The notes: generated by a model from the letters alone, not told the origin. Counted from the stretch's first letter, positions 49,459 to 61,100 are shown. The stretch: 64,000 nucleotides of DNA from Aurantiochytrium sp. KH105 (GCA_003116975.1 BGKB01000097.1:1-64000), one strand, 5' to 3'. Numbers and translations are program-made.

Positions 49459-50301
49459 ATGTCGACCTCGCGCGTGTTCATCGTGACGGGTGCGAACCAG
49501 GGCATTGGCTTCGAGACGGTCCGCAAGCTCGCTCGCAAAGAGGGGCTCCACACCATTATGACGGCGCGCAATGAGGGTCGCGGCAAGGAGGCTCTTGAGA
49601 AGCTGCAAGAGGAATTCCCCAAGGCCAGCCTCGAGCTCATGGAATTGGACTTGGACGATGATGCGTCGCAAGAGGCCTTCATCAAGGCCCTCAAGGACAA
49701 GCACGGCAAGGTCTCGTGCCTCGTGAACAACGCAGGCATCGCATTCAACTCCAAGAGCAAGGAGACCTTTGAGGAGCAGACGGAGCCGACGTTCAAGACC
49801 AATCTTTTCCAGACGTTCAAGTTTACCGAGCGTGTGCTTCCCTTTTTGCAAAAGGAGGAGCACCCGCGCATTGTGACGGTGGCCTCGGAGGCATCAAAGA
49901 GCGCTTTCAAGCAACTGAGCACAGAACAGCAGAAGCGCATCACCTCCTCGGAACTCAAGCCGATCGATGTCTTCAACTTTGCCGAGGACTTTATGCAGTC
50001 TGTGCGCGATGGCAAGGTGGAGGATCGTGGATTCGCAACCAACAACTATGGCATGAGCAAGCTCTGCGTGGTGCAGTACACGCGCGCATTTGCGCGCGAG
50101 CACCCGGAGATCCTCGTGAACTGCTGCTGTCCGGGATGGTGCTCGACGCGAATGGGAAGCGGCGCCGGCGACGCGCCCCGGACGCCGGAGCAAGGCGCAG
50201 AGGTCCTCGAATTTCTTGCAACTGCGGATTTGGAAGGCAAGTCTGGCGAGTTCTGGAGCGACAACAAGGTGGTGCTTCCCTTTGAGCCATCGAGCGAGTG
50301 A
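49459..50301 (+). CDS. Carbonyl-reductase-type short-chain dehydrogenase 3
   Basis: 280 residues, the closest relative of the gene at 47239, with the same landmarks: TGANQGIGFETVRKLARKEG, NNAGIAFNSKSKETFEEQTEP (nearly identical in gene 2), catalytic YGMSK and NCCCPGWCSTRMG. The length is identical. ATG 49459 is the only reasonable start. Cytosolic by absence of targeting signals. The tandem arrangement on one strand indicates local duplication of a reductase gene; genes 2 and 3 are intact and gene 1 is interrupted. Confidence 0.9.
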   Translation: MSTSRVFIVTGANQGIGFETVRKLARKEGLHTIMTARNEGRGKEALEKLQEEFPKASLELMELDLDDDASQEAFIKALKDKHGKVSCLVNNAGIAFNSKSKETFEEQTEPTFKTNLFQTFKFTERVLPFLQKEEHPRIVTVASEASKSAFKQLSTEQQKRITSSELKPIDVFNFAEDFMQSVRDGKVEDRGFATNNYGMSKLCVVQYTRAFAREHPEILVNCCCPGWCSTRMGSGAGDAPRTPEQGAEVLEFLATADLEGKSGEFWSDNKVVLPFEPSSE

Positions 50302-50770
50302 ACAGCAACCTTTCCAGAAAATAAAAAGTATGCCAAATAGTACCATCATAACTTGTAAAGCCACGATTTTCGCAGTACATGTTTACGGACTACAACCTGA
50401 ATCCCGACGTGCTACGCTTGATGCCAATGCACTTTCCGAATGACAGCCCGCCCCAGCCAGGAAGGTGCCTGTCTCTTTTATCGCGATATGGTAATTGGCC
50501 AGCCATGCGTGTTCTACATAGGGCCAACTCCGCCGGTAGCAGAGGTGTGCTGCTGGCTCAGTGAGCTGGGACCGATCAAGCGCAGCAAGATAATTATATA
50601 GATGACGTCAAGACGTAGGTCGGCGGGGAGAACAAGAGATCTGGGTGAGGAGGCCCATTTGGAAAAGCAAAACAAAGGATAAGAAAACAGTCCACAACGC
50701 CTCGCAAAATGTTTCTGGAAAAGAATAATGGGCCGACGCCCTCAACCTCTTCAGAGTACGCGCGCTCAGC
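50302..50770. other. Spacer between convergent SDR gene 3 and eL18 gene
   Basis: About 470 bases, no gene recognised; contains the 3' ends of both flanking genes. Confidence 0.6.
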
Positions 50771-51680
50771 TTACACGCGGAAGCCACGGCTCCGCCGGCG
50801 GCCACGTGCCTTCTCGAACTTGCGGCCCTTGGAGCGGACGTAGGGCTTGGCGTGGCTGTGGGGCGAGCCAGGCGTGCCAAAGTGCTTGACAGCCTCGCGG
50901 GTGTTCTTGCGGCCGCGGAGGAGCATGCAGTTCTTGCCCTCCGGCTCGAGCATGGCGAGCTGGTCAAAGGTCAGGCACTCGCCACCGGCCTGGGTGATGC
51001 GGGCGCGGGCGCTCTCGGTGAAGCGGAGAGCGCAGACACGCATCTTGGGGCAGTCCAACATGCGGACGTCATCAGTGACAGTGGAGACGACGACGGCGAT
51101 CTTGCCCTCGTCCTTCATTTTGCCCATGAGGAGGCTGATGCGGCTAATGGACATGGCCGGGCGGTTCACGCGGCTCATGTACATGCGCTTGAGGACCTTC
51201 TCGTTGAACTCGGACTCGGTGCGGCGCGCGAGGAAGCGGTACAGCTTCACGAGCAGCGCGAGGTACACGTTGTCCGACTTGGGGGCCGTGCGGTTCTTGT
51301 GGCCCACATTGCGCCCACCGGCGATAAGGTCGATACCCTGTTTGTTTCGTCGTCGTCACATTTGCATTCACGCCCATTGACCAAAGCGTTTCGCATCACA
51401 TCAAATCCAGTTGTCAGCCTTCGTCCACGTCATCTTCGCAGCATCCCGCCTCTCCCCTTTCTCTCTCTCTCTCTCTCTCCATCATCTCCACGTCCTCGTC
51501 GTCCTGGTCGTCGCCCTCGTCGGGCGCCGCCATTCATCCCTCCCGCCATCCCTCCCTCCATCGCCGGCCCTTTCGCCTCGGCGGCTCGACGTCGCTCTCT
51601 CTCTCGCGCGCCGCGCGCGACTCGCCGCCCGCCGCCACCGCGCCCGCGCGCCCGCGCCCTCGCGCGCCGCCACGTACCAT
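50771..51680 (-). CDS. RPL18: 60S ribosomal protein eL18, start codon on its own coding exon
   Basis: Spliced as 51680-51678 (ATG only) and 51337-50771. The product is 189 residues, as in other eukaryotes (human 188): [40 protein letters not shown], then [14 protein letters not shown] and the basic C-terminus [19 protein letters not shown] frame reading only from 51307 starts at a GTG and would lose the conserved [11 protein letters not shown]. On the minus strand, AAACAAACAG|GGTATCGAC is the acceptor and ATG|GTACGT the donor, both good. eL18 is a large-subunit protein. Introns right after the start codon are common in ribosomal protein genes. Confidence 0.93.
51338..51677 (-). other. Intron immediately after the eL18 start codon
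   Basis: 340 nt. The donor GTACGTGG directly follows ATG, and the acceptor is AACAAACAG. It contains (CT/GA)n simple repeats. Phase 0. Confidence 0.85.
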
Positions 51681-51861
51681 GGTCTCCGCTGCGGCCTCGG
51701 CTCTTCTCCGCCACCGGTGTCTTGTTGCTCTTCTGCTCTCTCTCCGCCGCCCCCGCCGCGCCGCCTGCTTGCCGCTGGTCAGCCGCCCGCCCCTGCTTGC
51801 CGCTAGTCAGCCGCCGCCGCGCCTCTCGCGGCCGCCTCTCGCTCCCCGCCGCCGCCCCATT

Positions 51862-51936
51862 CCGCACTTGCGCCGCCCCCTTTCCCCACTTGCGCGCCGC
51901 CCCCCAAGTCGCCTATCCCCGCCTCCCCCACTTGCG
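51862..51936. promoter_or_regulatory. Cluster of ACTTGCG elements upstream of eL18
   Basis: Three ACTTGCGC sites (about 51865, 51888 and 51929) and one AAGTCGC within 75 bases, with a CTATCCC between them, 180-260 bases upstream of the eL18 start codon. It is the same combination as at 38265-38415. Confidence 0.45.
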
Positions 51937-51966
51937 CGGCGGCTGGGCGCCGCGCCGCCGCGGGCT

Positions 51967-51980
51967 GGGGTTAGGGTTTT
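51967..51980. promoter_or_regulatory. Telo-box upstream of eL18
   Basis: GGGGTTAGGGTTTT, which on the eL18 strand reads AAAACCCTAACCCC and contains a complete AAACCCTAA telo-box, about 290 bases before the start codon. Confidence 0.55.
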
Positions 51981-53824
51981 GGACTCCCCGCGTGCCCCTG
52001 GACGGCCGGGAGGGCAGACGCGGCGGGGGGGCACCGGGGGAGGTAGAGGTGACGTCAGCGGAACGCAGAATGGACAGGCTAGGGACAGAGGAGAGGGGCG
52101 AGGCGCGGTGTGCGGAACGCGAAAAGGGAGGGGCGCGAGGGTGGGCGAGCGTGGGCGGGCGCAAGCAAGGGGTCTGTCTGGCTGGCTGGCTGGCTGCCTG
52201 GGGAAGAGAAAGGAAAGGGAGAGGGGAGGTGGCGGGGGACGAGGACGTGGAGAAGATGGAGTTTGGCGACGACCAGCCAAAAGGAGGACTTGGCCTGCTA
52301 TGACGACGGCCAAAGAAAACGGTCTCGTCTTCTAGCCTGTCTTGTGTCGATTTTTAATGCTGGTGTTGGCTATTGTATACGTTTTCACTCAATTGACGCC
52401 TCGACAGCAGTGGCAGCTGCAGCTGTCTGTAAGCCCCAAAGCATGCCGATCCTCACCACCAGTCTCCAGTCGGCCAGGCAGCTAGCGAGCCAGCGAGCTC
52501 GCCAGACTCGCCTTCATTTTCATCACCGCACTTGCGACGGCGAGCTTCTGTGCACTCTTCGCCTTACTCCTCCTCTGCTCTCCTCTCCTCGTTTTGCCCT
52601 GCAAGACTACTAGGCAAGGAAAGTCACCATGTCACGAGGTTTCGCGCCCCTCTCAAGGTGTCTCTCGGCGTCACGGCGGCGCTCAGCCATGCTGCGCCTG
52701 TCGAGCCCACGCTCTCTCTCTCTCTCTCTCTCTCGCCGGCCGTCAGCCTCGCCCAGCTTGATTTCGATCTTGATCTCGATCCTGATCTAGCTCGAAGTCG
52801 AGCTTGAGCATGAGCTAGGACTTATTGACGCAACGGCCGTCGCTCCTGGCCAGTGCAAAGGCCGCCCAACCACCGCCTCTTCGTGAAAATCTTCTCCCCC
52901 CGCCACACCACGCCCGCGAACCCCGCCACGGAAAATCCTCCGTCCCCGCGCGCGTCCCGTCCGCGGCCCGAGAGCATTTCCTCGGCGTCGGATCTCGCTT
53001 CGCCGGTGCAGAGCACAGCAGCTGCAGAGCAGAGCACAGCCGCGACGGACGGCCCGAGAGCGTCGCGAAGACCATCTCGTCGCGCTCCTTCTCCTTCTCC
53101 TCCTCCTCCTCCTTCAAGTTGGTCAGCCTCGCGGCCTCGGTCGGACAATCGGGGGAACGTGCGCGGGCGAAGGTGTTTTTCCGAATGCCCGCTGCAAGCC
53201 TCGCTGCGCCTGCTTGCCGCCTGCTTGCTGCAGACCACCACCATCGACGCCAGGTAAGCGCTGCGCGGCGGCGCCGAGGACGCGGGCGGGCTCGCGCGGG
53301 GCGCGGAGGACGCGGGCGCAGGCGACGGGCCGCAGCTCGGCGGGAGGACGGCCTCCGTCGACCGTCAGAGATGACAGCCCCAGGCGCGCAGGACGGCCGG
53401 CCGGCCGCGGCCGCCACTGCTGCAGCCGCTGCTGCTCTGCACAGCGGCGGCGACGACGACGACGACGACAACGACGACGGCGCCGCCGGGAGCTGGAGAG
53501 GAGGCTTGTACTGAGGAGGGAGAGAAGTGGCGAGAGAATGGGCGGACCTCGCTGTAGACGCGGAGCCCTGGCGTGCTCGCCGGGATGCTCGGGCCGGGCG
53601 AGGAGGATCGGCTCGGATTGAGCTCGATCGGGAGAATGTAATGCAGGGACGTTGTGGATAAGAGGCATGAACGAGGCTGACTAACTTTTCTTCTCTTGAA
53701 CAACGAACACGTTATGATGTATTGCTCTCGTGTGGACGTTCACGTGGCCGACAACTACACAGCCCGCTTTTCGGACCTTTTCCTTTTCGTCTGCACGAGT
53801 CGCGAGCAGATCCGGAATAGCACC

Positions 53825-54139
53825 ATGTTCAACGTTCAGATCGTGAGCTCGCCGTTCCTCTTTACGGCCCTGGCCGGCCCGAAGCGCCAGGTCAAGCAGG
53901 TCCTGCAGTCGACACAGGCCGGCAAGTCGATCCCCAGCGTCTTGCAAGGCAGCTCCAAGGTCGCCCGCGTGCCCTTCCTGTCGCGCGTCTTCCGCGCCAG
54001 CAAGTACCGCCCCTCGCTCGAGTCGCTCTCAACCCCGGCCTTCTTCGCCACTTCGTCAATTCGCCAGCAGGTCACCAAATACCCGACCACCAACACCATC
54101 ATCACCCGCAAGGGCATCAACCAGCTGACCTTTTGCTGA
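53825..54139 (+). CDS. Small protein of unknown function
   Basis: 104 residues from ATG 53825 (MFNVQIVSSPFLFTALAGPKRQVKQVLQ), basic and without acid clusters, ending in YPTTNTIITRKGINQLTFC. The frame is open further upstream, through two ATGs (53714, 53717) back to a TTG. Composition (Ser/Arg/Val-rich, evenly distributed) and third-base bias look like real coding sequence, unlike the neighbouring GC-rich frames. I do not recognise the family. A spliced form with a mitochondrial-presequence-like first exon at 53185-53253 is conceivable; the start is therefore uncertain. Confidence 0.5.
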   Translation: MFNVQIVSSPFLFTALAGPKRQVKQVLQSTQAGKSIPSVLQGSSKVARVPFLSRVFRASKYRPSLESLSTPAFFATSSIRQQVTKYPTTNTIITRKGINQLTFC

Positions 54140-55190
54140 GTGCATCTCGAGAGGCGCGCACATGGATCCCATCTTTCAGAACGCATTCTGACTCGCGACT
54201 CGCCTGCCATTGAGGCGTCGCGGGCTCGCCATGTTGTGAGATGGAGGAGCTGCACGCCTCGTGTCCTCGTCTCATTTCCATAGCTTCCTTCTCCCATGAC
54301 CCTTTCCATTTCCTTTTTTCAAAATCGAGCTTGATTGTCCCTGCTCTTGCGCGAGATTAGTCTCTCGCGCAGCATTTTCTGTTTCGCAAGTTCACCTTGC
54401 CTTGTCGTTTCTTCTCTCTTCGTCTGCTTGTCTGTTCTTCGCCAATTGCTTGCTCGTTGTACCGTCGCCTTTTTCAGTCCAAAGCATATGGTGAAGCAAG
54501 CATCTATGTTCGAATTTTCGGACGAGTAAGGATGTTGTATGCGCAGAAGGGGCAAAATTGCATCTCTTGTCGAGTATGAAATGATAGCGCTTCTCTGCAA
54601 TCAACTGCGCGTGATGAACGGGTCTTACTGTGTGTTATTCATCCCAGAAGGAAGAGTGGTATGGACCGATTATTTTAATTTTTTTCACGACATTGTCTGA
54701 CGTCTCCTCACAGATATCTAACGGCTGTGGTGCACGTGCTATCTAACGTCGCGTACGAATGTCATGTCAGCTACGCATTGCATCTCTTACTTGGAGAAGT
54801 TGTGTTGCCCAATCCTCTTGTTACCATTGCTTTCACCATTGCTATGGCAATCACTAATTACGCCGCGAACAGCGATGAACGTCAGCGCCACAGCTCAATC
54901 TAACTCACAAGGTTGAACACCAAAAGTAAGTCCAGCAGGCACGCATCGAGGGTGGAAATCGCGATCATCCTTGCAATGCAGTGCCGGGGACAGGTCCCAT
55001 CCGTCTAAATACTGGTCAGCGTGGGCTCCTCGCGCGTGCCCCATTTGGTCCAGCTGATGGGCAGAGAAATTCCGCTTCAGCGCATCCCGAGGCCAAGCAG
55101 CCTCTACCCTCGCTCGCTCCCTAAGGGAAGCTGCAGGAGCAGCAGCAGTACTAGCTGCAGGCCCTGTCTGCGGCGAGCGAGCGGGGAACC

Positions 55191-55216
55191 GTATGCGTAT
55201 GCGTATGCGTATGCGT
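55191..55216. repeat. GTATGC hexanucleotide microsatellite
   Basis: Four and a half copies of GTATGC in tandem. Confidence 0.9.
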
Positions 55217-55911
55217 ATTCGCGGAGAGCGCACACCCCCACTGTGGTCCTAGTTCATCGCGACTCACGTCAGCACCACTGGCACCTAACCAACTGACTTG
55301 CTAGCTAACTAACTGTAACTAGCTGGCCGGCCCGCTGCAGCTGGTCCCCCGAGATGCCTGCTCTCCCCGCCCGCGCTGCACGAAGGGCATTCTCGGCCAT
55401 GCGCGAGCGACGTGCCGTCGCGGCAGGCCGGCCATCTTGGGTGTCTTGCTCTTGCATATAGAACTGGCCGTCGAGACACAAGCTTTCTATCCCCCCCCCC
55501 CTTTTCCTTTTTCCTTTTTTTTTTTTTCTTCCGCCTTGACCTTGCGAGACTCTGCGCGCGCGAGCTACGAGAGCTCGACGGGCAGCGTGCGTGCGTGCGT
55601 GCGTGCGTGCGTGCATGCGTACAAGCGAGCGAGCTTGCGAGCGCAGCGCAGCGACTCGTGCTCGCAATGATTACGAGCGACTCCGGCTGATCGCTTGGTC
55701 GATCAGCCATGGAAAGAGGAAAAAAGGTGGCAGAGAGATAGGTCCGAGTAGCGTCCCTTCACTTTACAAAGAGCAGAACAAGAACTCCGAAAAGGCGGCG
55801 GGCGCCGGAGGTGGACGAGGAAGACCTCGTGCCGAGCGAGCTTGGCTCAAGCAAGCAGACAAGGAGGCGAGCGTGTCTCGTAGCATTTTAGCTTGGCCTT
55901 GCGGTTGACGC

Positions 55912-55946
55912 TCTCGCTCGCTCGCTCGCTCGCTCGCTCGCTCGCT
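55912..55946. repeat. CGCT tetranucleotide microsatellite
   Basis: About eight tandem copies of CGCT. A similar run lies upstream of the channel gene near 28393-28427. Confidence 0.9.
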
Positions 55947-56313
55947 TGCTGCTCGTTTCGAAATCATACAATTTTAGGCCTTGTATACGTGCACCACACC
56001 ATCCATCTATCGCGCACGCGGGTGGAGTCGGCAAATCGAGAATCACCAGCCCAGGCCCGGGTCCTTGTGCGTTGCCGTCACGGCGCGCGAGCAGAGCGTA
56101 GCGCACAAGGCCCAGTAGCGAAGCGCGGACGAACGGGAGGGGCCAAGTCTTTTTGCTGACCCGGTTTGAACTTGACTCAAGTCGAAGTCGATCACAAACA
56201 AGGCGGACGGGCGCAGCGCGAGCGCGGGGTCCATCACCGTCTGGACGGCGTTGTCGGCAGCATCGGCCAGAGCCCCAACTGAGCTCCAGGCAGCGCTTGG
56301 TCGTTCATTCGAT

Positions 56314-56375
56314 CACTCACTGTCATTCACTGTCCTTCTCTGTCATTCACTGTCATTCACTGACATTCGATCATT
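56314..56375. repeat. CATTCACTGT-type tandem repeat
   Basis: Five or so imperfect copies of the 10-mer CATTCACTGT (TCACTGTCATTCACTGTCC and similar), grading into CATT repeats. Confidence 0.75.
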
Positions 56376-56523
56376 CATTCATTTGTTCATTCACTCGCCT
56401 ATACATTGCAGCAAGCACTGCCACCGAGTTGTCCAAATTCGAAATTCGGCCTCGCGCCTCGGTGGCACGCAGCGCGTTCCTCCTACCGGCGCGCGATTTG
56501 ATTTGATCCGATTCGTCTCGATT

Positions 56524-56590
56524 CGAAGCGAGGCGAGGCGATACAAGGCGAAGCGAGGCGAGGCGATACGAGGCGAGGCGAGCGAAGCGC
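56524..56590. repeat. GAGGC pentamer-type tandem repeat
   Basis: Repeated GCGAGGCGAGGCGATAC units, at two levels: a GAGGC/GAAGC pentamer and a ~30-bp block present twice. Confidence 0.75.
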
Positions 56591-58195
56591 GACGAGAACA
56601 CGTCCTGTTTGTGAGCGAGCTCCTCGGCTTTCCCGGCCGCGGAGCGCGCCACGGAGACGTCCGTCCATTCCCCGCGAGACGCTGACGACTGACTTTCCCT
56701 CTCTCCTTTTTCTCCTCTCACAATCTCATTCTCCTTTCCCTTTCCATTCCTTTCCTTTCCATTCCTTTCCTTCCCTGACCTTCCCTTTCCATTCCTTACC
56801 ACTCCTCGTCTTCGCGGCGCTCTGCTGCTTGGTCTACGCCATCGAAACGTCGTACCGCAACATCGACAACGACAACAACATCGACGACAGCAACAACAAG
56901 CAGCCAAGCATTTCACATCGGGGTCGACACCGACACCTGCAACGAGCAGAGGCAGCCAGCAAGCAAGCCAGCCAGGCAGCCAAGGAGAAAGGAGCCGAGT
57001 GGAGCGCAAACCGAGTCGAGTCGAGCCGAGTCCAACCCGTGCGCGACGGACGCTAGGACGGACCCCAAGGCCAAAGCAAGCCCGAGGGCGGCAGCGGTGG
57101 CACCAGGCACGTCAAAGTCGCAAGCCAAGACCCCAAATCAAGACATAGACGCAAGTCTCCCCCCTTCTCTCCCCCCCCCCAAAAAAGGGCAAAAAAGCAA
57201 CCAAACGAGCAACCAACAGCCTGCCCGAAATTCCCAAGCAAGGCCGGCGAGGACTCCTCCTCCTTTGCGGCTTGGCGGCTGGCAGTGAGCACTCACAGTC
57301 AGTCACACCATCACCCCATTCAAGGTTGGCGACGCACGTTGCGCATCGTCCCGTCCCTGCTTCGCTTCGCGGGCCCATCCAGCCCGCCAAGTAGCTAGCT
57401 AGCCTGGGAAGATAGACGTAGACGCCAAGCGCTAAAAAAGGCCACGCAGGCAGGCGCGTGGAAAAACAAGCAGCAGTCCGCGCAACGCAAGAAGAGACGC
57501 AAGCTTCGCGACCATTCGGCACGCCGTAGCCAAGGTCACGTAGGTCAGGCTCGCCTCCAATCGCTCGCTTGCAATCGCTTTTTGCATTGGCATTGCGGCC
57601 TTCATCGCTTCTTCGCTTCATTCCTTCGTCATTCATTCATCCATTCCCTCCCTCCTTCGCTCCTTCCTTCCTTCCTTCCATCCTCTCCTCTTTGCCTGGG
57701 CTGCCTTCAAGTTGTCTGTCATCCGTCTAGGCCTTCTACTCGTAGGCGTAGTGGTATTCATTCTCGTGGGGAGTCAGCAGCAGCAGCAGCAGGCCCCGGC
57801 GACGGTGGCCAGCGGCACGAGCGCAGACACGCTCGCGCGCAATTCGGTCGCCGCGACGCGACCCGCGAGGCGCATTTCGGAGCGCGAGGCGAGGCGAGGC
57901 GAGGCGAGGCCCTCGGCGCGCGAATTTGTTTGCGGCGCGCGCTCGCAAGCGAGCTTCGTCGGTCGCTTGCAGCGGCAGGCGCCACAGCCGTCGAGGTCGT
58001 TGGCGAGCCCAGCCTCGCCGTGAAAGACAAGAGGCAGGCGCGCAAGGCCGCCGCGAGGGGCGACGCCAGACGAGAAGCGGCGGCGGGGCGAGACGCGACG
58101 CGGAGCGACGCAAAGCGAGGCCACGCGTGAAAAAACGAGCACAAGGAAGGCCGCCCGTTCAACCGATCGACCGACCGACCGACCGCACGCCAAAC

Positions 58196-61100
58196 ATGCA
58201 GCGCTCGCTTTCGTCCGGGCTCAACGAGGGCCTCCGCATCAAGGACCCAAGCCAGCTGGAGCCTCTGCGCGAGGGAGACAGCGGCGACGACGACGATGAC
58301 GATGACGAGGAGATTGACGACAACAAATCCGACGAGGATGTCGTTGTGAAAGCTGCCCATGAGGCCGCGCAGTTTTCACCGCGCAAAGCCTGCGCAGAGG
58401 AGGTCATGTCCTTTTCGAGGCAAAAAAATAATAATGCCCAAAATGGCAACCACGTCGAGGCCGACGCAAGTCAGCCAAATGACAACGGCGTGCTTGACAA
58501 TACTGGTGCCACCAAACCCGTCTCGAGTCCTCGTCTCTCCTCGCAAAATGCAGGCGTCTCGTCATGGTCTGACGCCGCCAAGGCGGGGAAAACCAGCGAA
58601 GCTAACGCTTCCGCCACCGCTCCAGCGTCTGCGGGATCTGACACGAAGCCTCTCGGGGCCGCAAGCAGCCCTTCAACCCTCGCCGGCGCCACGGGCAACA
58701 ATCTGGCAAGCAATGCGGGACAGGACAACGCTGCCAAAGATGATCCCATGGAAACGAATGTTGTCGAGAATGGGGCAAGCTCAGAAAAGAAGCGCGCCGC
58801 CAGCGTGAGCAGCGCGCGCGATGCGGGCGCGGCGTCCGGAAACGCAAATGACGCTGCTGCTGCTGCTACTGCTGCTTCAGCTGGTACTGTCGGTACAGTC
58901 GTGCCCAAGGAAGAGACCAAGTCTGTTCTTGACGAGGCCTGCATCGAGCTACGCAAGCACGTCCTCGAGGGAGATCTTGAAAAGGTTCGTGAAATTCTTG
59001 CTGGCATGGGTGATGCAGACATGCGCAACACCATCGTCAACTCAAACAAGGATGGCTTCAGCACGCTCATGGTCGCCGTCTCGTGCGAAAAGGGAAAGCT
59101 CGATCGGGATCTCGTGCTTGAGCTCTTGCGCGCGGGCGCCCAGGTGTCCCCCTGCGATCGTGTCGGTAACACGGCCCTGCACTGGGCTGCGCTCAACGGC
59201 CAGCTTGCCGTGCTCGATGACGTCGGCGGCAAAGACGGTAGTCTCCTTGGCCTCGCCAACAACGACGGGGACACCCCGCTCCACCTGGCCAGTCGAGCAG
59301 GCCATGCCGAGGTGGTCAAGCAGCTCATCCAGCGCATCTACGAGGCCGAGGGCCGCGGCGCAGAAATGGAGGCGACGCTCAAGGCCGAGGCCATGGAGGA
59401 AGGCGAGGGCGCAGCCGTCAAGAAAGAGGCCAAGGCCTTGACGATTTCTGCACCGACGGGCCAGAAGCTACCCGACGCCTTGCAAAAGCGCAAGGAAGCT
59501 GCACTTGAACTCATTCCTGAACAGCCCGTGAGCGAGGCGGTGCCGCCGCCTGCTCTGGTTGTCCGCAACATCGAAGGCGAAACGCCCTTTGACGCCGCGG
59601 GCAGGGATGTTTCCGGTCGCCTAAACCACGACGTGCGTCACAAGATCCAGCTCGAGTTCTGGAACTCGACAAAGTACTTTCGCACCCTCGTTCTGCATCA
59701 CCCGGACTGCTTCGACCACGTTCCCGTGGGCGACGATGACCGCGACGTCTGGGAGGCGCCGGAGCGCATCGCTGCCATTCTCGAGGAACTTTCTGGAAGT
59801 GAAAGTTTCAGTTCGGTCCTCATTAGCTCCAAGTTCGCGCAGGCGAAGCGCGACATGGTCACCAAGGTCCACACCGACAAGTACGTAAACATGGTCTACG
59901 CGCTCTCGGACGAGCTCCAGGGCAAGGATCCCGTCGCCTTTACGCCGCGGGTACAGACGGGTGTCAAACAGACCAAGTCCAAGGAAATTAAGCGCGCCGA
60001 GCATTCGGACACAAGTTTCTCCGCCGGATCGCTCTCTGCCGCGCTGCGCGCGAGCGGCGCCGTCTGCCACGCCATTGACCGTGTCGTGGGCGGCAAACAC
60101 CGTAACGCCTTTTGTCTCGTGCGCCCGCCCGGCCATCACGCCGGACTAGAGGGTCTTTTGGACTCGGCCAGCTCTTGCGGATTCTGCATCTTCAACAACG
60201 TCATGGTGGGTGCCATGCATGCGTTGGAGGCTTATCCGGACACCATTCGCCGTATCGCCATCGTAGACTTTGACGTGCATCACGGCAACGGCACGGAGGA
60301 AATTGTGTCCAAGCTCAACAAAGAAGCCATTGCTGCCCAGCGCAAACGCGGCGAGTCCGCCAGCCCGCCCATTCTCTTTTGCTCGTCGCATATGTTTGAC
60401 GGCGCGCGGCCCAGTGGCTCGTACGAGTTCTACCCAGGCAGCGGCCAGCATAGCGACGCCCTGTCCAACATCATCAACGCGCCCATGATGCCACTTTGGC
60501 GTCGGCGAGGTTCTCGCGGGGCGCGACCGGGCGCTCAGGCGGCCCAGGCGGAGCCTGAAGACCCCCTGGCTCCCAAGCGCGGCCGCCGCAACTGGGCGCA
60601 GCGCTTCTACTTTGACCACTTTGGCAGGACAGAGTTTCGCCGCATTGTCAAGGAACGTATTGTGCCCCCCGTGCGCGCCTTTCAGCCGGACCTCATTCTC
60701 GTCTCGGCCGGCTTTGATGCCGGCCGTCGCGATGTGGGCAATGGGCGTTTCATGGGCCATTTTTGCTCGGGCTTTGACTTGCAGCAGCAGGACTTTATGT
60801 GGATTGCCGGACAGCTTTCGAAGGTAGCCAATATTTGCTGCAAGGGCCGCGTCGTCTCGGTTCTTGAGGGAGGGTATGGCCGCATCGACAAGTCAATTGA
60901 TGCGCGCATGATGCGTGTCGATCGCACCTCGCTCGCCCGCAACGTCGTGGCTCACTTGGCCGGGCTCGTCAATCCACTTGCCAAGATGGACCCGGATCCA
61001 GAAGAGTCTGACTCCGAGGATGACGCTGCCAAGGAACACGAGGAAAAACAGCTGCAGCGTCGTGGACGCAACCGTAAAAAGCCCAAGCGCTTCGAGAATG

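Larger units (their letters stand above)
51681..53824. other. Gene-poor, very GC-rich region upstream of eL18
   Basis: No gene recognised. The first 300 bases are eL18 promoter with the motif cluster and telo-box listed separately. Long open frames on both strands are Arg/Pro/Ala-rich products of GC bias. A (CT)n run lies at about 52711-52733. An ATG at 53185 with 23 presequence-like codons ends in CAG|GTAAGC (53254), a possible first exon of the gene at 53825 (in-phase acceptor at 53809), but this is unproven. Confidence 0.45.
54140..58195. other. 4-kb gene-poor region with many simple repeats, upstream of the HDAC gene
   Basis: No gene, tRNA or rRNA recognised. It holds a GTATGC hexamer run (55191-55216), a CGTG run (55585-55613), a CGCT run (55912-55946), a CATTCACTGT decamer-like repeat (about 56314-56375), a GAGGC-type repeat (56524-56590), a CTTTCC-type pyrimidine tract (about 56725-56805), a homopolymer-rich C/T block near 55490-55530 and a CCGA run (about 58165-58184) next to the HDAC start. 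It probably includes a long 5' leader or regulatory region. Confidence 0.55.

Noticed and set aside
51967-51980. TTAGGG-like sequence as an interstitial telomere
   Set aside because: Only one to two units; better explained as a promoter telo-box.
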